DNA of 9,409 nucleotides from Minisyncoccota bacterium (GTDB taxonomy: Bacteria; Patescibacteriota; Minisyncoccia; Phycocordibacterales; UBA2100): NCBI GenBank assembly GCA_020058565.1, contig JAGVDT010000035.1, forward strand, positions 1 through 9,409. Reading direction: 5' to 3'. Made by a program: the position numbers and the translations under genes. The stretch's first letter is position 1. Each line of letters starts with the position of its first letter. Of this stretch, positions 1-5,564 are shown piece after piece. Below the pieces are notes generated by a model. It did not search any database, had not been told where the DNA came from, and saw nothing but the letters and a program-made list of their open reading frames with translations.

Positions 1-643
1 AATCTGGCATCGCCCCGGCCCCTCTTTTCACACCCCTTTACTGCAGAACGAGAGCAGGAGCAGGTGTGCAGGCAGAGCGTGGCCTGGCCTCTTTTTTAGG
101 ATCACAGGACATGTGACCAACTGCAGGCGTTACCTGCAGAACAGCTACTCAGCCACCTTGCGGTCAGCGAGCGCCTTGTGAATCGCGAGGGATGGGACAC
201 TTTACGTCCCTTTTGACAGATGCCCTTCCAGAACACCCACCAACGACTACCCTGAGCCGCCCTCTCACTTCGGAGAGGATATGAGCCTGAGTTCACACTC
301 GAGCTTCTCTCTCGGTGCGCACCGAAAGACTGGCGGTCATTATCGCCAGGAGGGACCGAGATCCCTTTGCTACGAACGAAGTAGGTTAGCCACGCGAAAA
401 GTAATAGAGATGCAAAGGCATCGAATGAATTCTTTGGTGGCCTACGGTCATACGCAGGCAAGGAATTGTGATTTCACCCTGCGCCCACCACCCATCGGTA
501 CAGACAGGTGGGAGGCGCAAGGTAAATTCACGGTTTCAGCTCGCGCAACTTTCCAAAGCCGCGCGAATATATAACAAATAAGACCCTTTTCTGTTTTCAA
601 CGATCGGGTCTCCTCTTATGGTGGGCGTCAGGACAGACTGACA
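1..643 (-). ncRNA. candidate long structured RNA of unknown family, possibly running past the left edge
   Basis: Seen: no open frame here looks like a protein, but read on the minus strand the region is a dense run of local hairpins. Examples are an imperfect helix of about 22 bp between 468-489 and 509-532, a 7-bp CTGCAGG/CCTGCAG stem at 121-139, a CTGGCG/CGCCAG stem at 331-350, CCTCTC/GAGAGG at 261-279, GGGAC/GTCCC at 195-211, GATGC/GCATC at 409-422 and a GCGCGGC/GTTGCGC stem near 546-567. A strong minus-strand promoter at 650-677 points into it. I compared it by eye with RNase P RNA, tmRNA, 6S, SRP RNA and group I/II intron signatures and found no match. One hairpin resembles the GGUAAC loop of RNase P, but the conserved P4 sequences are missing. 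The strand is inferred from the promoter, and the 3' end is not identified. Confidence 0.42.
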
Positions 644-649
644 AGCGAG

Positions 650-677
650 AGTATATACAGGCTCATTTGGTTGTCAA
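650..677 (-). promoter_or_regulatory. minus-strand sigma70-type promoter for the leftward structured RNA
   Basis: On the minus strand a perfect -35 TTGACA (677-672) is followed after 16 nt by TATACT (655-650), which predicts a start near 643. It is one of the best consensus promoters in the window, and no protein gene follows it. Confidence 0.6.
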
Positions 678-683
678 GACATA

Positions 684-713
684 TTGGCACAATTGTGAAT
701 TAACTCCTATAAT
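684..713 (+). promoter_or_regulatory. plus-strand promoter, TTGGCA-18-TATAAT
   Basis: TTGGCA at 684-689 and a perfect TATAAT at 708-713 are 18 nt apart, giving a predicted start near 720. It reads rightward through AT-rich DNA towards the structured RNA at 826-1046. A second promoter at 791-819 lies closer to that RNA, so this one may give a longer precursor. Confidence 0.45.
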
Positions 714-726
714 GGCTCATATACTG

Positions 727-741
727 GATATTTAAAATATC
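727..741. promoter_or_regulatory. 15-nt perfect palindrome, possible operator
   Basis: GATATTT-A-AAATATC is a perfect inverted repeat between the divergent promoters. A protein-binding site is possible, but AT-rich palindromes also arise by chance. Confidence 0.25.
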
Positions 742-789
742 TTGAATTTCAGCCATATTTGACATATTCACAGTGTGTTCCAATAGAAC

Positions 790-819
790 ATTGACAGCAT
801 GTATTGTCAATGATACTCT
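790..819 (+). promoter_or_regulatory. promoter with extended -10 and overlapping inverted repeat
   Basis: TTGACA (791-796), a 17-nt spacer, then TGA-TACTCT (811-819) with the TGn extension, predicting a start near 826. An inverted repeat ATTGACA/TGTCAAT (790-796 and 805-811) covers the -35 and part of the spacer, as an operator would. It sits directly upstream of the hairpin series at 826-1046. Confidence 0.45.
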
Positions 820-825
820 CGACGT

Positions 826-1046
826 AGGTGCCTCTATGATCGGTGCCTTGGGTTACACACTCGGACCCACGCGGAAGACGAGATGACGTCTAGCCACGGA
901 GAAAGAAGTCTATGAGACTTAGTAGAGGAGACGGCGGCTAACTACCGCCATACGTCAGGAAAGCACTGCCCGTAATAGATTGGGCAGGGACCTTTTACAA
1001 GGAAATATCTTGACGTTGGGCCGGAAACGCACGTTGCGTTTCCGGT
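826..1046 (+). ncRNA. candidate structured small RNA, about 220 nt, unknown family
   Basis: Seen: a chain of compact hairpins with no reading frame. They are TGGGT/ACCCA (near 849-870), AGACG/CGTCT, AAGTCT/AGACTT with a 3-nt loop, GGCGG/CCGCC (934-950), and a two-hairpin module closed by ACGTCA/TGACGT that contains CTGCCC/GGGCAG and CCTT/AAGG. The unit ends in an 11-bp stem (1021-1045) followed by TCTATCTATTT. Promoter plus hairpins plus terminator make an independent small-RNA gene likely. I could not match it to 6S, SRP RNA, tmRNA or RNase P. Part could instead be a 3' UTR or leader of something not recognised. The exact 5' end is inferred from the promoter at 791-819. Confidence 0.5.
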
Positions 1047-1056
1047 CTATCTATTT
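1021..1056 (+). terminator. intrinsic terminator of the plus-strand RNA, possibly bidirectional
   Basis: A perfect 11-bp stem, CCGGAAACGCA (1021-1031) with TGCGTTTCCGG (1035-1045), has a 3-nt loop and is followed by the T-rich TCTATCTATTT. The minus-strand regulator gene stops at 1047, directly against the stem, so the hairpin may also end that transcript, although it lacks a T-run on that side. Confidence 0.6.
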
Positions 1057-1799
1057 GGGGATTCGGCGCGTTCCCACAACACGTTGAAAATAAGCCGCAT
1101 ACTCTGCGCTATCTGTTTACTCGTAACAATCATGCCAAACATAGCCCCGTCGAGCGAAAGAATAAGAGTCTTGTCATCAAAAATAAAAATATCGATGGAA
1201 AGCGGTAGCACACTCGGCGAAAGGTATCTACGCTCCGTAAGGTCATCTAGACCCGCGTGTTCATAAAATTCTTGATGCGTATAAATGCCTTTGGAAAAAA
1301 TTCCCAACTTTTTTCTTCGCTCAGAATATTCATCTAGATATTCCTGAGAGAATATTTTTGCAAGCTTTTCAGGAGAGAAAACTATGTACATGTTTTTTTC
1401 TTTCGTCGAAAGAACTTCTTCGCGTGCGGCAGCTACACCCTCTTTCCCCGGGAAAAACCGTACAACCGGTCGCTCTCCTGCTCCTTCGTATAGACGGAAA
1501 AGCTCAGGCAAAATTGCCCCGATATCTCGTTCTTTTGTCGCCAGGGAGTCTTTTTGCTGTTGTAGCAAGCGTCGCAGGAGCTCGGGTGATTCGGGTGCGA
1601 AATATGTTTTCTTGCCTTCTTCGTAGGTACTTACCAATCCAAGTTTCATCAGGGACTCTAGCTGCACGTAGGTCGTGGAGCGCACAATCTTTGACTGCTT
1701 TGCCAACTGATCAGCAGTAGCCCTACCCAGGGTCAGCGAAGCCAGATACACGCGCGCTTCTTTATCTGAAAGACCCAAATCCTCCAGAGCTTTAGGCAT
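1047..1799 (-). CDS. TrmB-family transcriptional regulator
   Basis: A 250-residue protein. Residues 1-70 form a winged helix-turn-helix of the TrmB type: a short helix with LGLSDKEARVYLA, then a recognition region around RSTTYVQLESLMKLGLV and a wing ending near KTYFAP. A helical linker (about 72-105, LLRRLLQQQKD) leads to a C-terminal domain of about 140 residues that in this family usually binds an effector or mediates dimerisation. No ligand can be deduced. The ATG at 1799 is preceded by an extended -10 (TGATATACT, 1816-1808), so transcription should start almost at the ATG, giving a leaderless mRNA. It is divergent from clpP with only 60 bp between the two start codons, so it could regulate clpP, itself, or both. 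This is inference. TrmB-like proteins are widespread in archaea and occur in many small-genome bacteria. Confidence 0.85.
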   Translation of the reverse strand: MPKALEDLGLSDKEARVYLASLTLGRATADQLAKQSKIVRSTTYVQLESLMKLGLVSTYEEGKKTYFAPESPELLRRLLQQQKDSLATKERDIGAILPELFRLYEGAGERPVVRFFPGKEGVAAAREEVLSTKEKNMYIVFSPEKLAKIFSQEYLDEYSERRKKLGIFSKGIYTHQEFYEHAGLDDLTERRYLSPSVLPLSIDIFIFDDKTLILSLDGAMFGMIVTSKQIAQSMRLIFNVLWERAESPNR

Positions 1800-1807
1800 A
1801 TGGATTC

Positions 1808-1816
1808 AGTATATCA
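1808..1816 (-). promoter_or_regulatory. extended -10 promoter of the TrmB-like gene (leaderless)
   Basis: TGATATACT on the minus strand ends 8 nt before the ATG at 1799, so the transcript should begin within a base or two of the start codon. No clear -35 is seen, as is common for extended -10 promoters. Confidence 0.5.
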
Positions 1817-1820
1817 ATAT

Positions 1821-1850
1821 TTGCATGCAGCTGTTTACTTCTGCTAGACT
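1821..1850 (+). promoter_or_regulatory. clpP promoter, leaderless
   Basis: TTGCAT (1821-1826), an 18-nt spacer and TGC-TAGACT (1842-1850) with the TGn extension. The clpP ATG starts at 1860, so the expected 5' leader is only a few nucleotides. No Shine-Dalgarno sequence precedes the ATG. Confidence 0.5.
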
Positions 1851-1859
1851 GCAGATCAT

Positions 1860-2456
1860 ATGGAAAAACATACACGTTCTCAGATGCTCGTGCCGATGGT
1901 CGTCGAAAAGTCTTCTTTTGGCGAGCGGGCCTACGATATATATAGTCGCCTCCTAAAAGAGCGCATTGTATTTTTGGGCGGCCCGATCGATAGCGATGTA
2001 GCCAATCTGGTCATTGCCCAGCTCCTCTTTTTGGCCTCTGAAGACCCGAAAAAGGACATTTCTTTCTATATAAACAGCCCAGGTGGCCATGTTTCGGCCG
2101 ACCTCGCCATTTTGGACACCATGAACCACATCCAGCCCAACGTCTCAACGGTCTGCGTGGGTATGGCTGCCTCTATGGGGGCAGTGCTTCTGAGCGCAGG
2201 CGAAAAAGGTAAACGCTTTGCCCTCCCCAACGCCGAAATCATGATCCACCAGCCTTCCGGCGGAGCAGAAGGTATGGCTACGGACATCGAGATCACCGCC
2301 AAGCAGATTTTGAAGCTCCGCGAACGCCTCAACAAAATTTTAGCCAAAAACACGGGCCAGAAGCTCGAAAAAGTGGCAAACGACGTAGACCGAGACTACT
2401 TCATGAGCGCTGACGAAGCTCACAAGTACGGAATCATTGACAAAGTACTGGAATAG
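1860..2456 (+). CDS. clpP: ATP-dependent Clp protease proteolytic subunit ClpP
   Basis: Serine peptidase subunit that forms the two-ring barrel and degrades proteins fed to it by a Clp ATPase such as ClpX, in the cytoplasm. It has 198 residues, full length for the family. The catalytic triad is readable: Ser105 in GMAASMGA, His130 in MIHQP, and Asp179 in DRDYFMSADEA. The N-terminal MLVPMVVEKS and ERAYDIYSRLLKERIVFLG are typical, and EYG-like KYGIIDKVLE closes the protein. One deviation: the usual PGGSVTAG reads PGGHVSAD (residues 74-81), close to the substrate cleft. No Clp ATPase gene lies in the window. It is transcribed away from the TrmB-like gene, and the ATG at 1860 is supported by the leaderless promoter and by homology of the N terminus. 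Confidence 0.97.
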   Translation: MEKHTRSQMLVPMVVEKSSFGERAYDIYSRLLKERIVFLGGPIDSDVANLVIAQLLFLASEDPKKDISFYINSPGGHVSADLAILDTMNHIQPNVSTVCVGMAASMGAVLLSAGEKGKRFALPNAEIMIHQPSGGAEGMATDIEITAKQILKLRERLNKILAKNTGQKLEKVANDVDRDYFMSADEAHKYGIIDKVLE

Positions 2457-2464
2457 ATGTCAGG

Positions 2465-2478
2465 TGCGAGCTACCAGC
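2465..2478. repeat. short dispersed repeat AGCTGGTAGCT (minus orientation)
   Basis: GAGCTACCAGCTTCC just after the clpP stop codon is the reverse complement of the AGCTGGTAGCT units found just after the HU stop codon at 7980-8010. A CCAGCTTC/GAAGCTGG pair (about 2471-2478 with 2529-2536) can also form a long-range stem here, without a T-run. Confidence 0.4.
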
Positions 2479-2533
2479 TTCCAGACAAAATACAGGCAAG
2501 AAACGACCTCCGAACCCTCTGTCAGCTCGAAGC

Positions 2534-2562
2534 TGGCAACCGAAAGCTTCGCGTGGTATAGT
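2534..2562 (+). promoter_or_regulatory. candidate rny promoter with extended -10
   Basis: TGGCAA (2534-2539), a 17-nt spacer and TGG-TATAGT (2554-2562). It would give a leader of about 140 nt before rny. The stretch between clpP and rny shows no other gene. Confidence 0.35.
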
Positions 2563-2696
2563 GCCGCTACAGCAATTAATCAAAACATGTCATTTATTCT
2601 TCGCGTGTTTGCTTCATACTTTTTGTCGATGAAATTACAGCCAATTTCCGTAACGGTTAAGGAATAGTTTTCATACACAAGATATTGGGGCGACCG

Positions 2697-2710
2697 CGCG
2701 TGAAAACGCG
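2697..2710 (+). promoter_or_regulatory. small GAAA-tetraloop hairpin abutting the rny ATG
   Basis: CGCGT-GAAA-ACGCG forms a 5-bp stem with a GNRA tetraloop ending one base before the ATG at 2712. It could affect initiation at that codon, or mark an mRNA element. No Shine-Dalgarno sequence is visible. Confidence 0.25.
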
Positions 2711-2711
2711 T

Positions 2712-4244
2712 ATGTTGTCACTTAAATTAGTTTTGGCCATCGTCGCGGCCGCGAGCGTTGCCGGTATCGGCATCGGCTACTACCTGCGCCTCATTATTTC
2801 GCTCGGTAAGCGCGGCTCAATGGAGCTGCAGATCCGCAAGATGATGCTGGATGCTGAGGAGAAGGCAAAAGGCATCCTCGAAGACGCCCAGCAGGAGGCT
2901 ACCGTAAAGCGCGATCAATTTACCAACGAAATGAAAGAGCGCGAACAGAGAGTGGCGCAAACGGAAGAGCGTTTGGTATCCAAAGAAGACCTTCTGGATA
3001 AGCGCCAGACGAAACTCGACAGCGAGCAAGAGATTATTTTGCGCAAGACCGACGAAATCGCTGCCGCGAAAGAAAAAGTCGATCACATGCAGCGCGAACA
3101 GCAGGAAAAGCTTGAAAAGATCGCCGATTTGACTGCTGAGGAAGCAAAACACCAGCTGGTGAAATCCGTCGAAAAACAATACGAAGCGGATTTGGAAAGC
3201 AGGCTGCGCAAGCTGGAAGTATCCGGCAACGAAAAGCTTGAGCAGCGCGCGAACGACATTTTGGTCACGGCAGTGCATCGCCTCGGCAATTCGGTGGTGG
3301 GCGACGTGCTAGCCACTACCGTGCAGCTCCCCAACGACGACATCAAGGGCAAAATAATCGGCAAAGAAGGCCGCAATATACGCGCTTTTGAGCGAGCGAC
3401 CGGTGTAGACGTAATAGTCGACGACACGCCGGGCACGATCACGCTCTCGTCGTACGACCCGGTACGTCGGCAGATCGCGCGCATCGCGCTTGAAAACTTA
3501 ATACTCGACGGCCGCATCCAGCCCGCCAAGATCGAAGAGCAGGTCAAGAAGGCTGAAGAGGAAATAAACAACCTCATCAGGAAAAAAGGCGCGGAGGCTG
3601 CATACGAAGCCAAGGTGCCGAACATGGATCCAAAACTCTTGCAGATTTTAGGCCGTTTGTATTTCCGCACCAGCTACGGCCAGAACGTGCTTGATCACTC
3701 GGTAGAAGTAGCGCATCTGGCGGCAATGCTCGCTGAGGAGCTTGGCGCTGACCCTGCCATTGCGCGCGCAGGGTCCCTTTTCCACGACATCGGCAAAGCT
3801 GTGGACCACGAAGTTCCGGGCACGCACGTAGAGATAGGCCGCCGAATACTCCAAAAATTCAACGTGGATGAGCGCGTGATCAAAGCCATGCAGGCGCACC
3901 ACGAAGAATACCCGTACGAAACTCCAGAGAGCATGATCGTGCAGGTGGCAGACGCTATTTCCGGCTCGCGCCCAGGCGCGCGCCGCGACAGCGTGGAAAA
4001 CTACATCAAGCGGCTCGAAGATCTCGAGGCAATCGCGAATAACGAAACCGGTGTCGAGAAGAGCTTTGCGATTTCTGCTGGCCGCGAAGTTCGCGTAATG
4101 GTAAAGCCGGAGGCAGTCACCGACCTAGAGGCACGCAACATCGCGCGGAATATCGCCGATCGTATCGAAAAAGAAATGCAGTATCCTGGTGAGATAAAAA
4201 TAAGTGTGATTCGTGAGACACGAGTAATAGAGTACGCAAGATAA
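2712..4244 (+). CDS. rny: ribonuclease Y
   Basis: Membrane-anchored endoribonuclease that starts mRNA decay in many bacteria. From the ATG at 2712 it has 510 residues, a normal size. In order: a transmembrane helix at the N terminus (LKLVLAIVAAASVAGIGIGYYL), a long charged coiled coil of about 150 residues, a KH RNA-binding domain with GKIIGKEGRNIRAFE, then an HD domain with the metal-binding pair in LFHDIGKAVDHE and the later HHEEYP and VADAISGSRPGARR blocks. The conserved C terminus ends in RETRVIEYAR. In-frame upstream starts (GTG 2700, TTG 2685) exist, but the ATG places the membrane segment where the family has it. Oddity: the last 20 codons look exchanged. They are AT-richer (23 of 60 G/C by hand count) than the alternative tail at 4289-4351 (30 of 60), which encodes the same peptide. 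See the tail copies downstream. Confidence 0.96.
   Translation: MLSLKLVLAIVAAASVAGIGIGYYLRLIISLGKRGSMELQIRKMMLDAEEKAKGILEDAQQEATVKRDQFTNEMKEREQRVAQTEERLVSKEDLLDKRQTKLDSEQEIILRKTDEIAAAKEKVDHMQREQQEKLEKIADLTAEEAKHQLVKSVEKQYEADLESRLRKLEVSGNEKLEQRANDILVTAVHRLGNSVVGDVLATTVQLPNDDIKGKIIGKEGRNIRAFERATGVDVIVDDTPGTITLSSYDPVRRQIARIALENLILDGRIQPAKIEEQVKKAEEEINNLIRKKGAEAAYEAKVPNMDPKLLQILGRLYFRTSYGQNVLDHSVEVAHLAAMLAEELGADPAIARAGSLFHDIGKAVDHEVPGTHVEIGRRILQKFNVDERVIKAMQAHHEEYPYETPESMIVQVADAISGSRPGARRDSVENYIKRLEDLEAIANNETGVEKSFAISAGREVRVMVKPEAVTDLEARNIARNIADRIEKEMQYPGEIKISVIRETRVIEYAR
4159..4186 (+). repeat. 28-bp direct repeat, left copy, inside rny
   Basis: These 28 bases, covering the codons for RIEKEMQ and the start of YPGE, are identical to 5474-5501. 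The two copies are 1315 bp apart and bracket the duplicated tail and the 254-aa gene. Similarity extends a further ~10 bases leftward with mismatches. Confidence 0.85.
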
Positions 4245-4254
4245 ATATCCGAGG

Positions 4255-4300
4255 CTCGCCCCGTGGCGGACTCGTCCGCTTTACGGGGTATCCGGGCGAG
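4255..4300 (+). repeat. strong imperfect palindrome between rny tail copies 1 and 2
   Basis: Nested arms: CCCCGT (4259-4264) with ACGGGG (4283-4288), an inner GCGGA/TCCGC (4266-4270, 4275-4279) with a CTCG loop, and an outer CTCG/CGAG (4255-4258, 4297-4300). The ACGGGG arm runs straight into the first bases of tail copy 2. It could be an rny transcription stop (no T-run follows), or a folded recombination site. The fold resembles integron attC sites in form, but the attC core motifs are not present. Confidence 0.5.
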
Positions 4301-4351
4301 ATCAAAATCTCTGTGATCCGCGAAACCCGCGTTATTGAATACGCTCGATAG
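4289..4351 (+). pseudogene. rny tail copy 2: recoded C-terminal 20 codons plus stop
   Basis: In frame this reads YPGEIKISVIRETRVIEYAR and a stop, identical in protein to the live rny end. At DNA level 15 of 20 codons differ, by 16 substitutions in 60 nt, every one synonymous (for example AGT/TCT and AGA/CGA). It has no start codon and lies 44 bp past the rny stop. Similarity to live rny begins abruptly at GTATCC. Its GC content and CGC-rich arginine codons fit the rny body better than the live tail does, so I infer that it is the displaced original end. Confidence 0.85.
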
Positions 4352-4378
4352 AGAAACGGCCCGAAAGGAGCCGTTTCT
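4352..4378 (+). terminator. hairpin after rny tail copy 2
   Basis: AGAAACGGC (4352-4360) pairs perfectly over 9 bp with GCCGTTTCT (4370-4378), with loop CCGAAAGGA. It follows the tail's stop codon directly, as an original rny terminator would, but has no T-run of its own. A decayed copy of this block follows tail copy 4 at 6249-6277. Confidence 0.5.
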
Positions 4379-4397
4379 ACTGCAAAGCCCCTAGCGC

Positions 4398-4426
4398 TTG
4401 TATTGAGAGCTCGAAAGATATAGGAT
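4398..4426 (+). promoter_or_regulatory. promoter of the 254-aa gene, leaderless
   Basis: TTGTAT (4398-4403), a 17-nt spacer and TAGGAT (4421-4426). The ATG at 4434 begins 8 nt after the -10, so the mRNA should start at or next to it. The gene is therefore a self-contained unit, independent of rny transcription. Confidence 0.45.
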
Positions 4427-4433
4427 CTCTTCC

Positions 4434-5198
4434 ATGAATAGAACAGGACATTTCGGCATCGAGCCACTTCTGGAAGAATACCTGAATCCCGCGAGGGCTT
4501 CACAATACGGTCTTGACGTGCAGAAGGCGATATTTGAATTCATCGGCAAATCAAGACAGATGTCCGAGGAAGCTTTTTCTTATTTTACGGACTGGTTTGT
4601 CTTTGAGTACGTTATGCAAAATGGCATGCGGGTCATAGAAAGTTTCGCCAGAGAAAACCCCCTGAATCTGCCTGCTGAAAAAATAGAAATGTACCGCAGC
4701 GTAGCGAAAGATAACCGTTACGATTTTTTTGAGGTGACTCATGCCGAAAAAGGATTCTTGAGGCTTGTGAGCATGCGAGACAATGAAACCTATGACGTGT
4801 TGCTGCAAGGGAAAATCCATCAAGCGGAGAACCGAGACGTAGTTATATGCCGCATCGGTAAAGCAGGCGGCTTATGGTATATGCTCTCTGATTCGCTTGG
4901 ACTTCCCAATCCATCCCAAAAAGATCGTGAGCAAATGCTGGCCATGTTTCCGGTACCGAGCCCCAAACTCACGTACGAAGAAATTGTAGCGCCGGAAATG
5001 GCAAACGATTTCTCTCTGGATGTAGAGAACTTGGGAGAAGGCCAGGCGCTTGTTACCGGGGGCGACCCGCACGCAGATGATGGCTGCCCCATATGCGAGC
5101 TCACGAAAAAAGCAAAAACCGAAGGCCGCCAACCAAGTATGGACGAACTCATGCGTGCATTTGAAGAGGCAAATTCTCAGGGGCGCGATAAAAAGTGA
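4434..5198 (+). CDS. unknown 254-aa protein with C-terminal CxxC
   Basis: I do not recognise this gene with certainty. Seen: a soluble protein without signal or membrane segments. An N-terminal helical part (residues 1-48) precedes an aromatic-rich block FTDWFVFEYVMQNGMRVIESF (residues 51-71). This reminds me of proteins with a (D/N)WFxFDYxLxDG pattern that often carry SEC-C-like or other metal-binding ends. Here the C-terminal third has DPHADDGCPICEL (His213, Cys218, Cys221), a plausible zinc knuckle with too few ligands to bind alone, followed by a charged helix DELMRAFEEAN. The gene lies between rny tail copies 2 and 3, inside the 1315-bp interval bounded by 28-bp direct repeats, and has its own promoter. 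It is probably cargo. A regulatory or nucleic-acid role is possible but unproven. Confidence 0.75.
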   Translation: MNRTGHFGIEPLLEEYLNPARASQYGLDVQKAIFEFIGKSRQMSEEAFSYFTDWFVFEYVMQNGMRVIESFARENPLNLPAEKIEMYRSVAKDNRYDFFEVTHAEKGFLRLVSMRDNETYDVLLQGKIHQAENRDVVICRIGKAGGLWYMLSDSLGLPNPSQKDREQMLAMFPVPSPKLTYEEIVAPEMANDFSLDVENLGEGQALVTGGDPHADDGCPICELTKKAKTEGRQPSMDELMRAFEEANSQGRDKK

Positions 5199-5473
5199 CG
5201 TCTATTTTGCGTAAAGTTCGTGATGCGCGCCAACCGCGATAAAGTAGAAAAACCTGCATGCAGTTCAAATATTGCCCGGTAATCTCAAGCAATATTGATG
5301 CTTCGGCAGCCGGCGCAAGGTTCTTTGAGTGAATGATTTTTTAAAAGCGGATGAAGCGGGCCTTGAGAAAATAATTTTAATCGATCATCCGCTTTTGCCG
5401 GGATGTCATTTGGCAACTGCCCGTATTGACGGAGAAATCGCCGACTATACTCGGTCAAATCTTTACACCGCCC
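5199..5473. other. intergenic segment with inverted repeats, no supported gene
   Basis: Two clean inverted repeats are present: AATATTGC/GCAATATT (about 5270-5298), and a perfect 12-bp pair AAAAGCGGATGA (5343-5354) with TCATCCGCTTTT (5385-5396), whose loop contains a further AAAAT/ATTTT pair. A GTG-initiated frame from 5329 runs into tail copy 3, but it shows no family resemblance and spans the inverted repeat, so I do not call it a gene. Confidence 0.45.
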
Positions 5474-5501
5474 ATCGTATCGAAAAAGAAATGCAGTATC
5501 C
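5474..5501 (+). repeat. 28-bp direct repeat, right copy
   Basis: Identical to 4159-4186 inside rny. It forms the start of rny tail copy 3 and marks the right end of the segment that carries the 254-aa gene. Confidence 0.85.
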
Positions 5502-5558
5502 GGGAGAGATAAGAATATCATTACCCGCGAAACGAGGGTTATCGAGCACGTGCGTTAA
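5474..5558 (+). pseudogene. rny tail copy 3, frameshifted
   Basis: Reads HRIEKEMQYPGEIRIS in one frame and continues after an apparent 1-nt deletion near 5520 as TRETRVIEHVR plus stop. Against the live tail it has a few conservative changes (K to R, Y to H, A to V) and many synonymous ones. It has lost any start and cannot complete a working rny unless recombined into the gene through the 28-bp repeat. It ends 7 bp from the stop codon of the convergent mazF gene. Confidence 0.85.
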
Positions 5559-5564
5559 TCTTTC

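Noticed and set aside
121..139. Hairpin with a GGUAAC-like loop as evidence for RNase P RNA
   Set aside because: The conserved P4 strands (GGAAAGUCC and ACAGAACC-type) are missing at the right distances on both strands.
102..574. Two overlapping frames, 119 aa on minus and 97 aa on plus, as genes
   Set aside because: Their composition is erratic, no family pattern is seen, and both cross several perfect hairpins. The region looks like structured RNA.
759..787. Third plus-strand promoter, TTGACA with AATAGA
   Set aside because: The -35 is perfect at 759-764, but the hexamer at the right distance is a poor -10. The promoters at 684 and 791 are better.
2437..2667. 76-aa frame after clpP
   Set aside because: It overlaps the clpP end, includes a dispersed repeat and shows no recognisable domain.
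4255..4300. Calling the hairpin an integron attC site
   Set aside because: The shape is similar, but I see no RYYYAAC/GTTRRRY cores and no integron integrase in the window.
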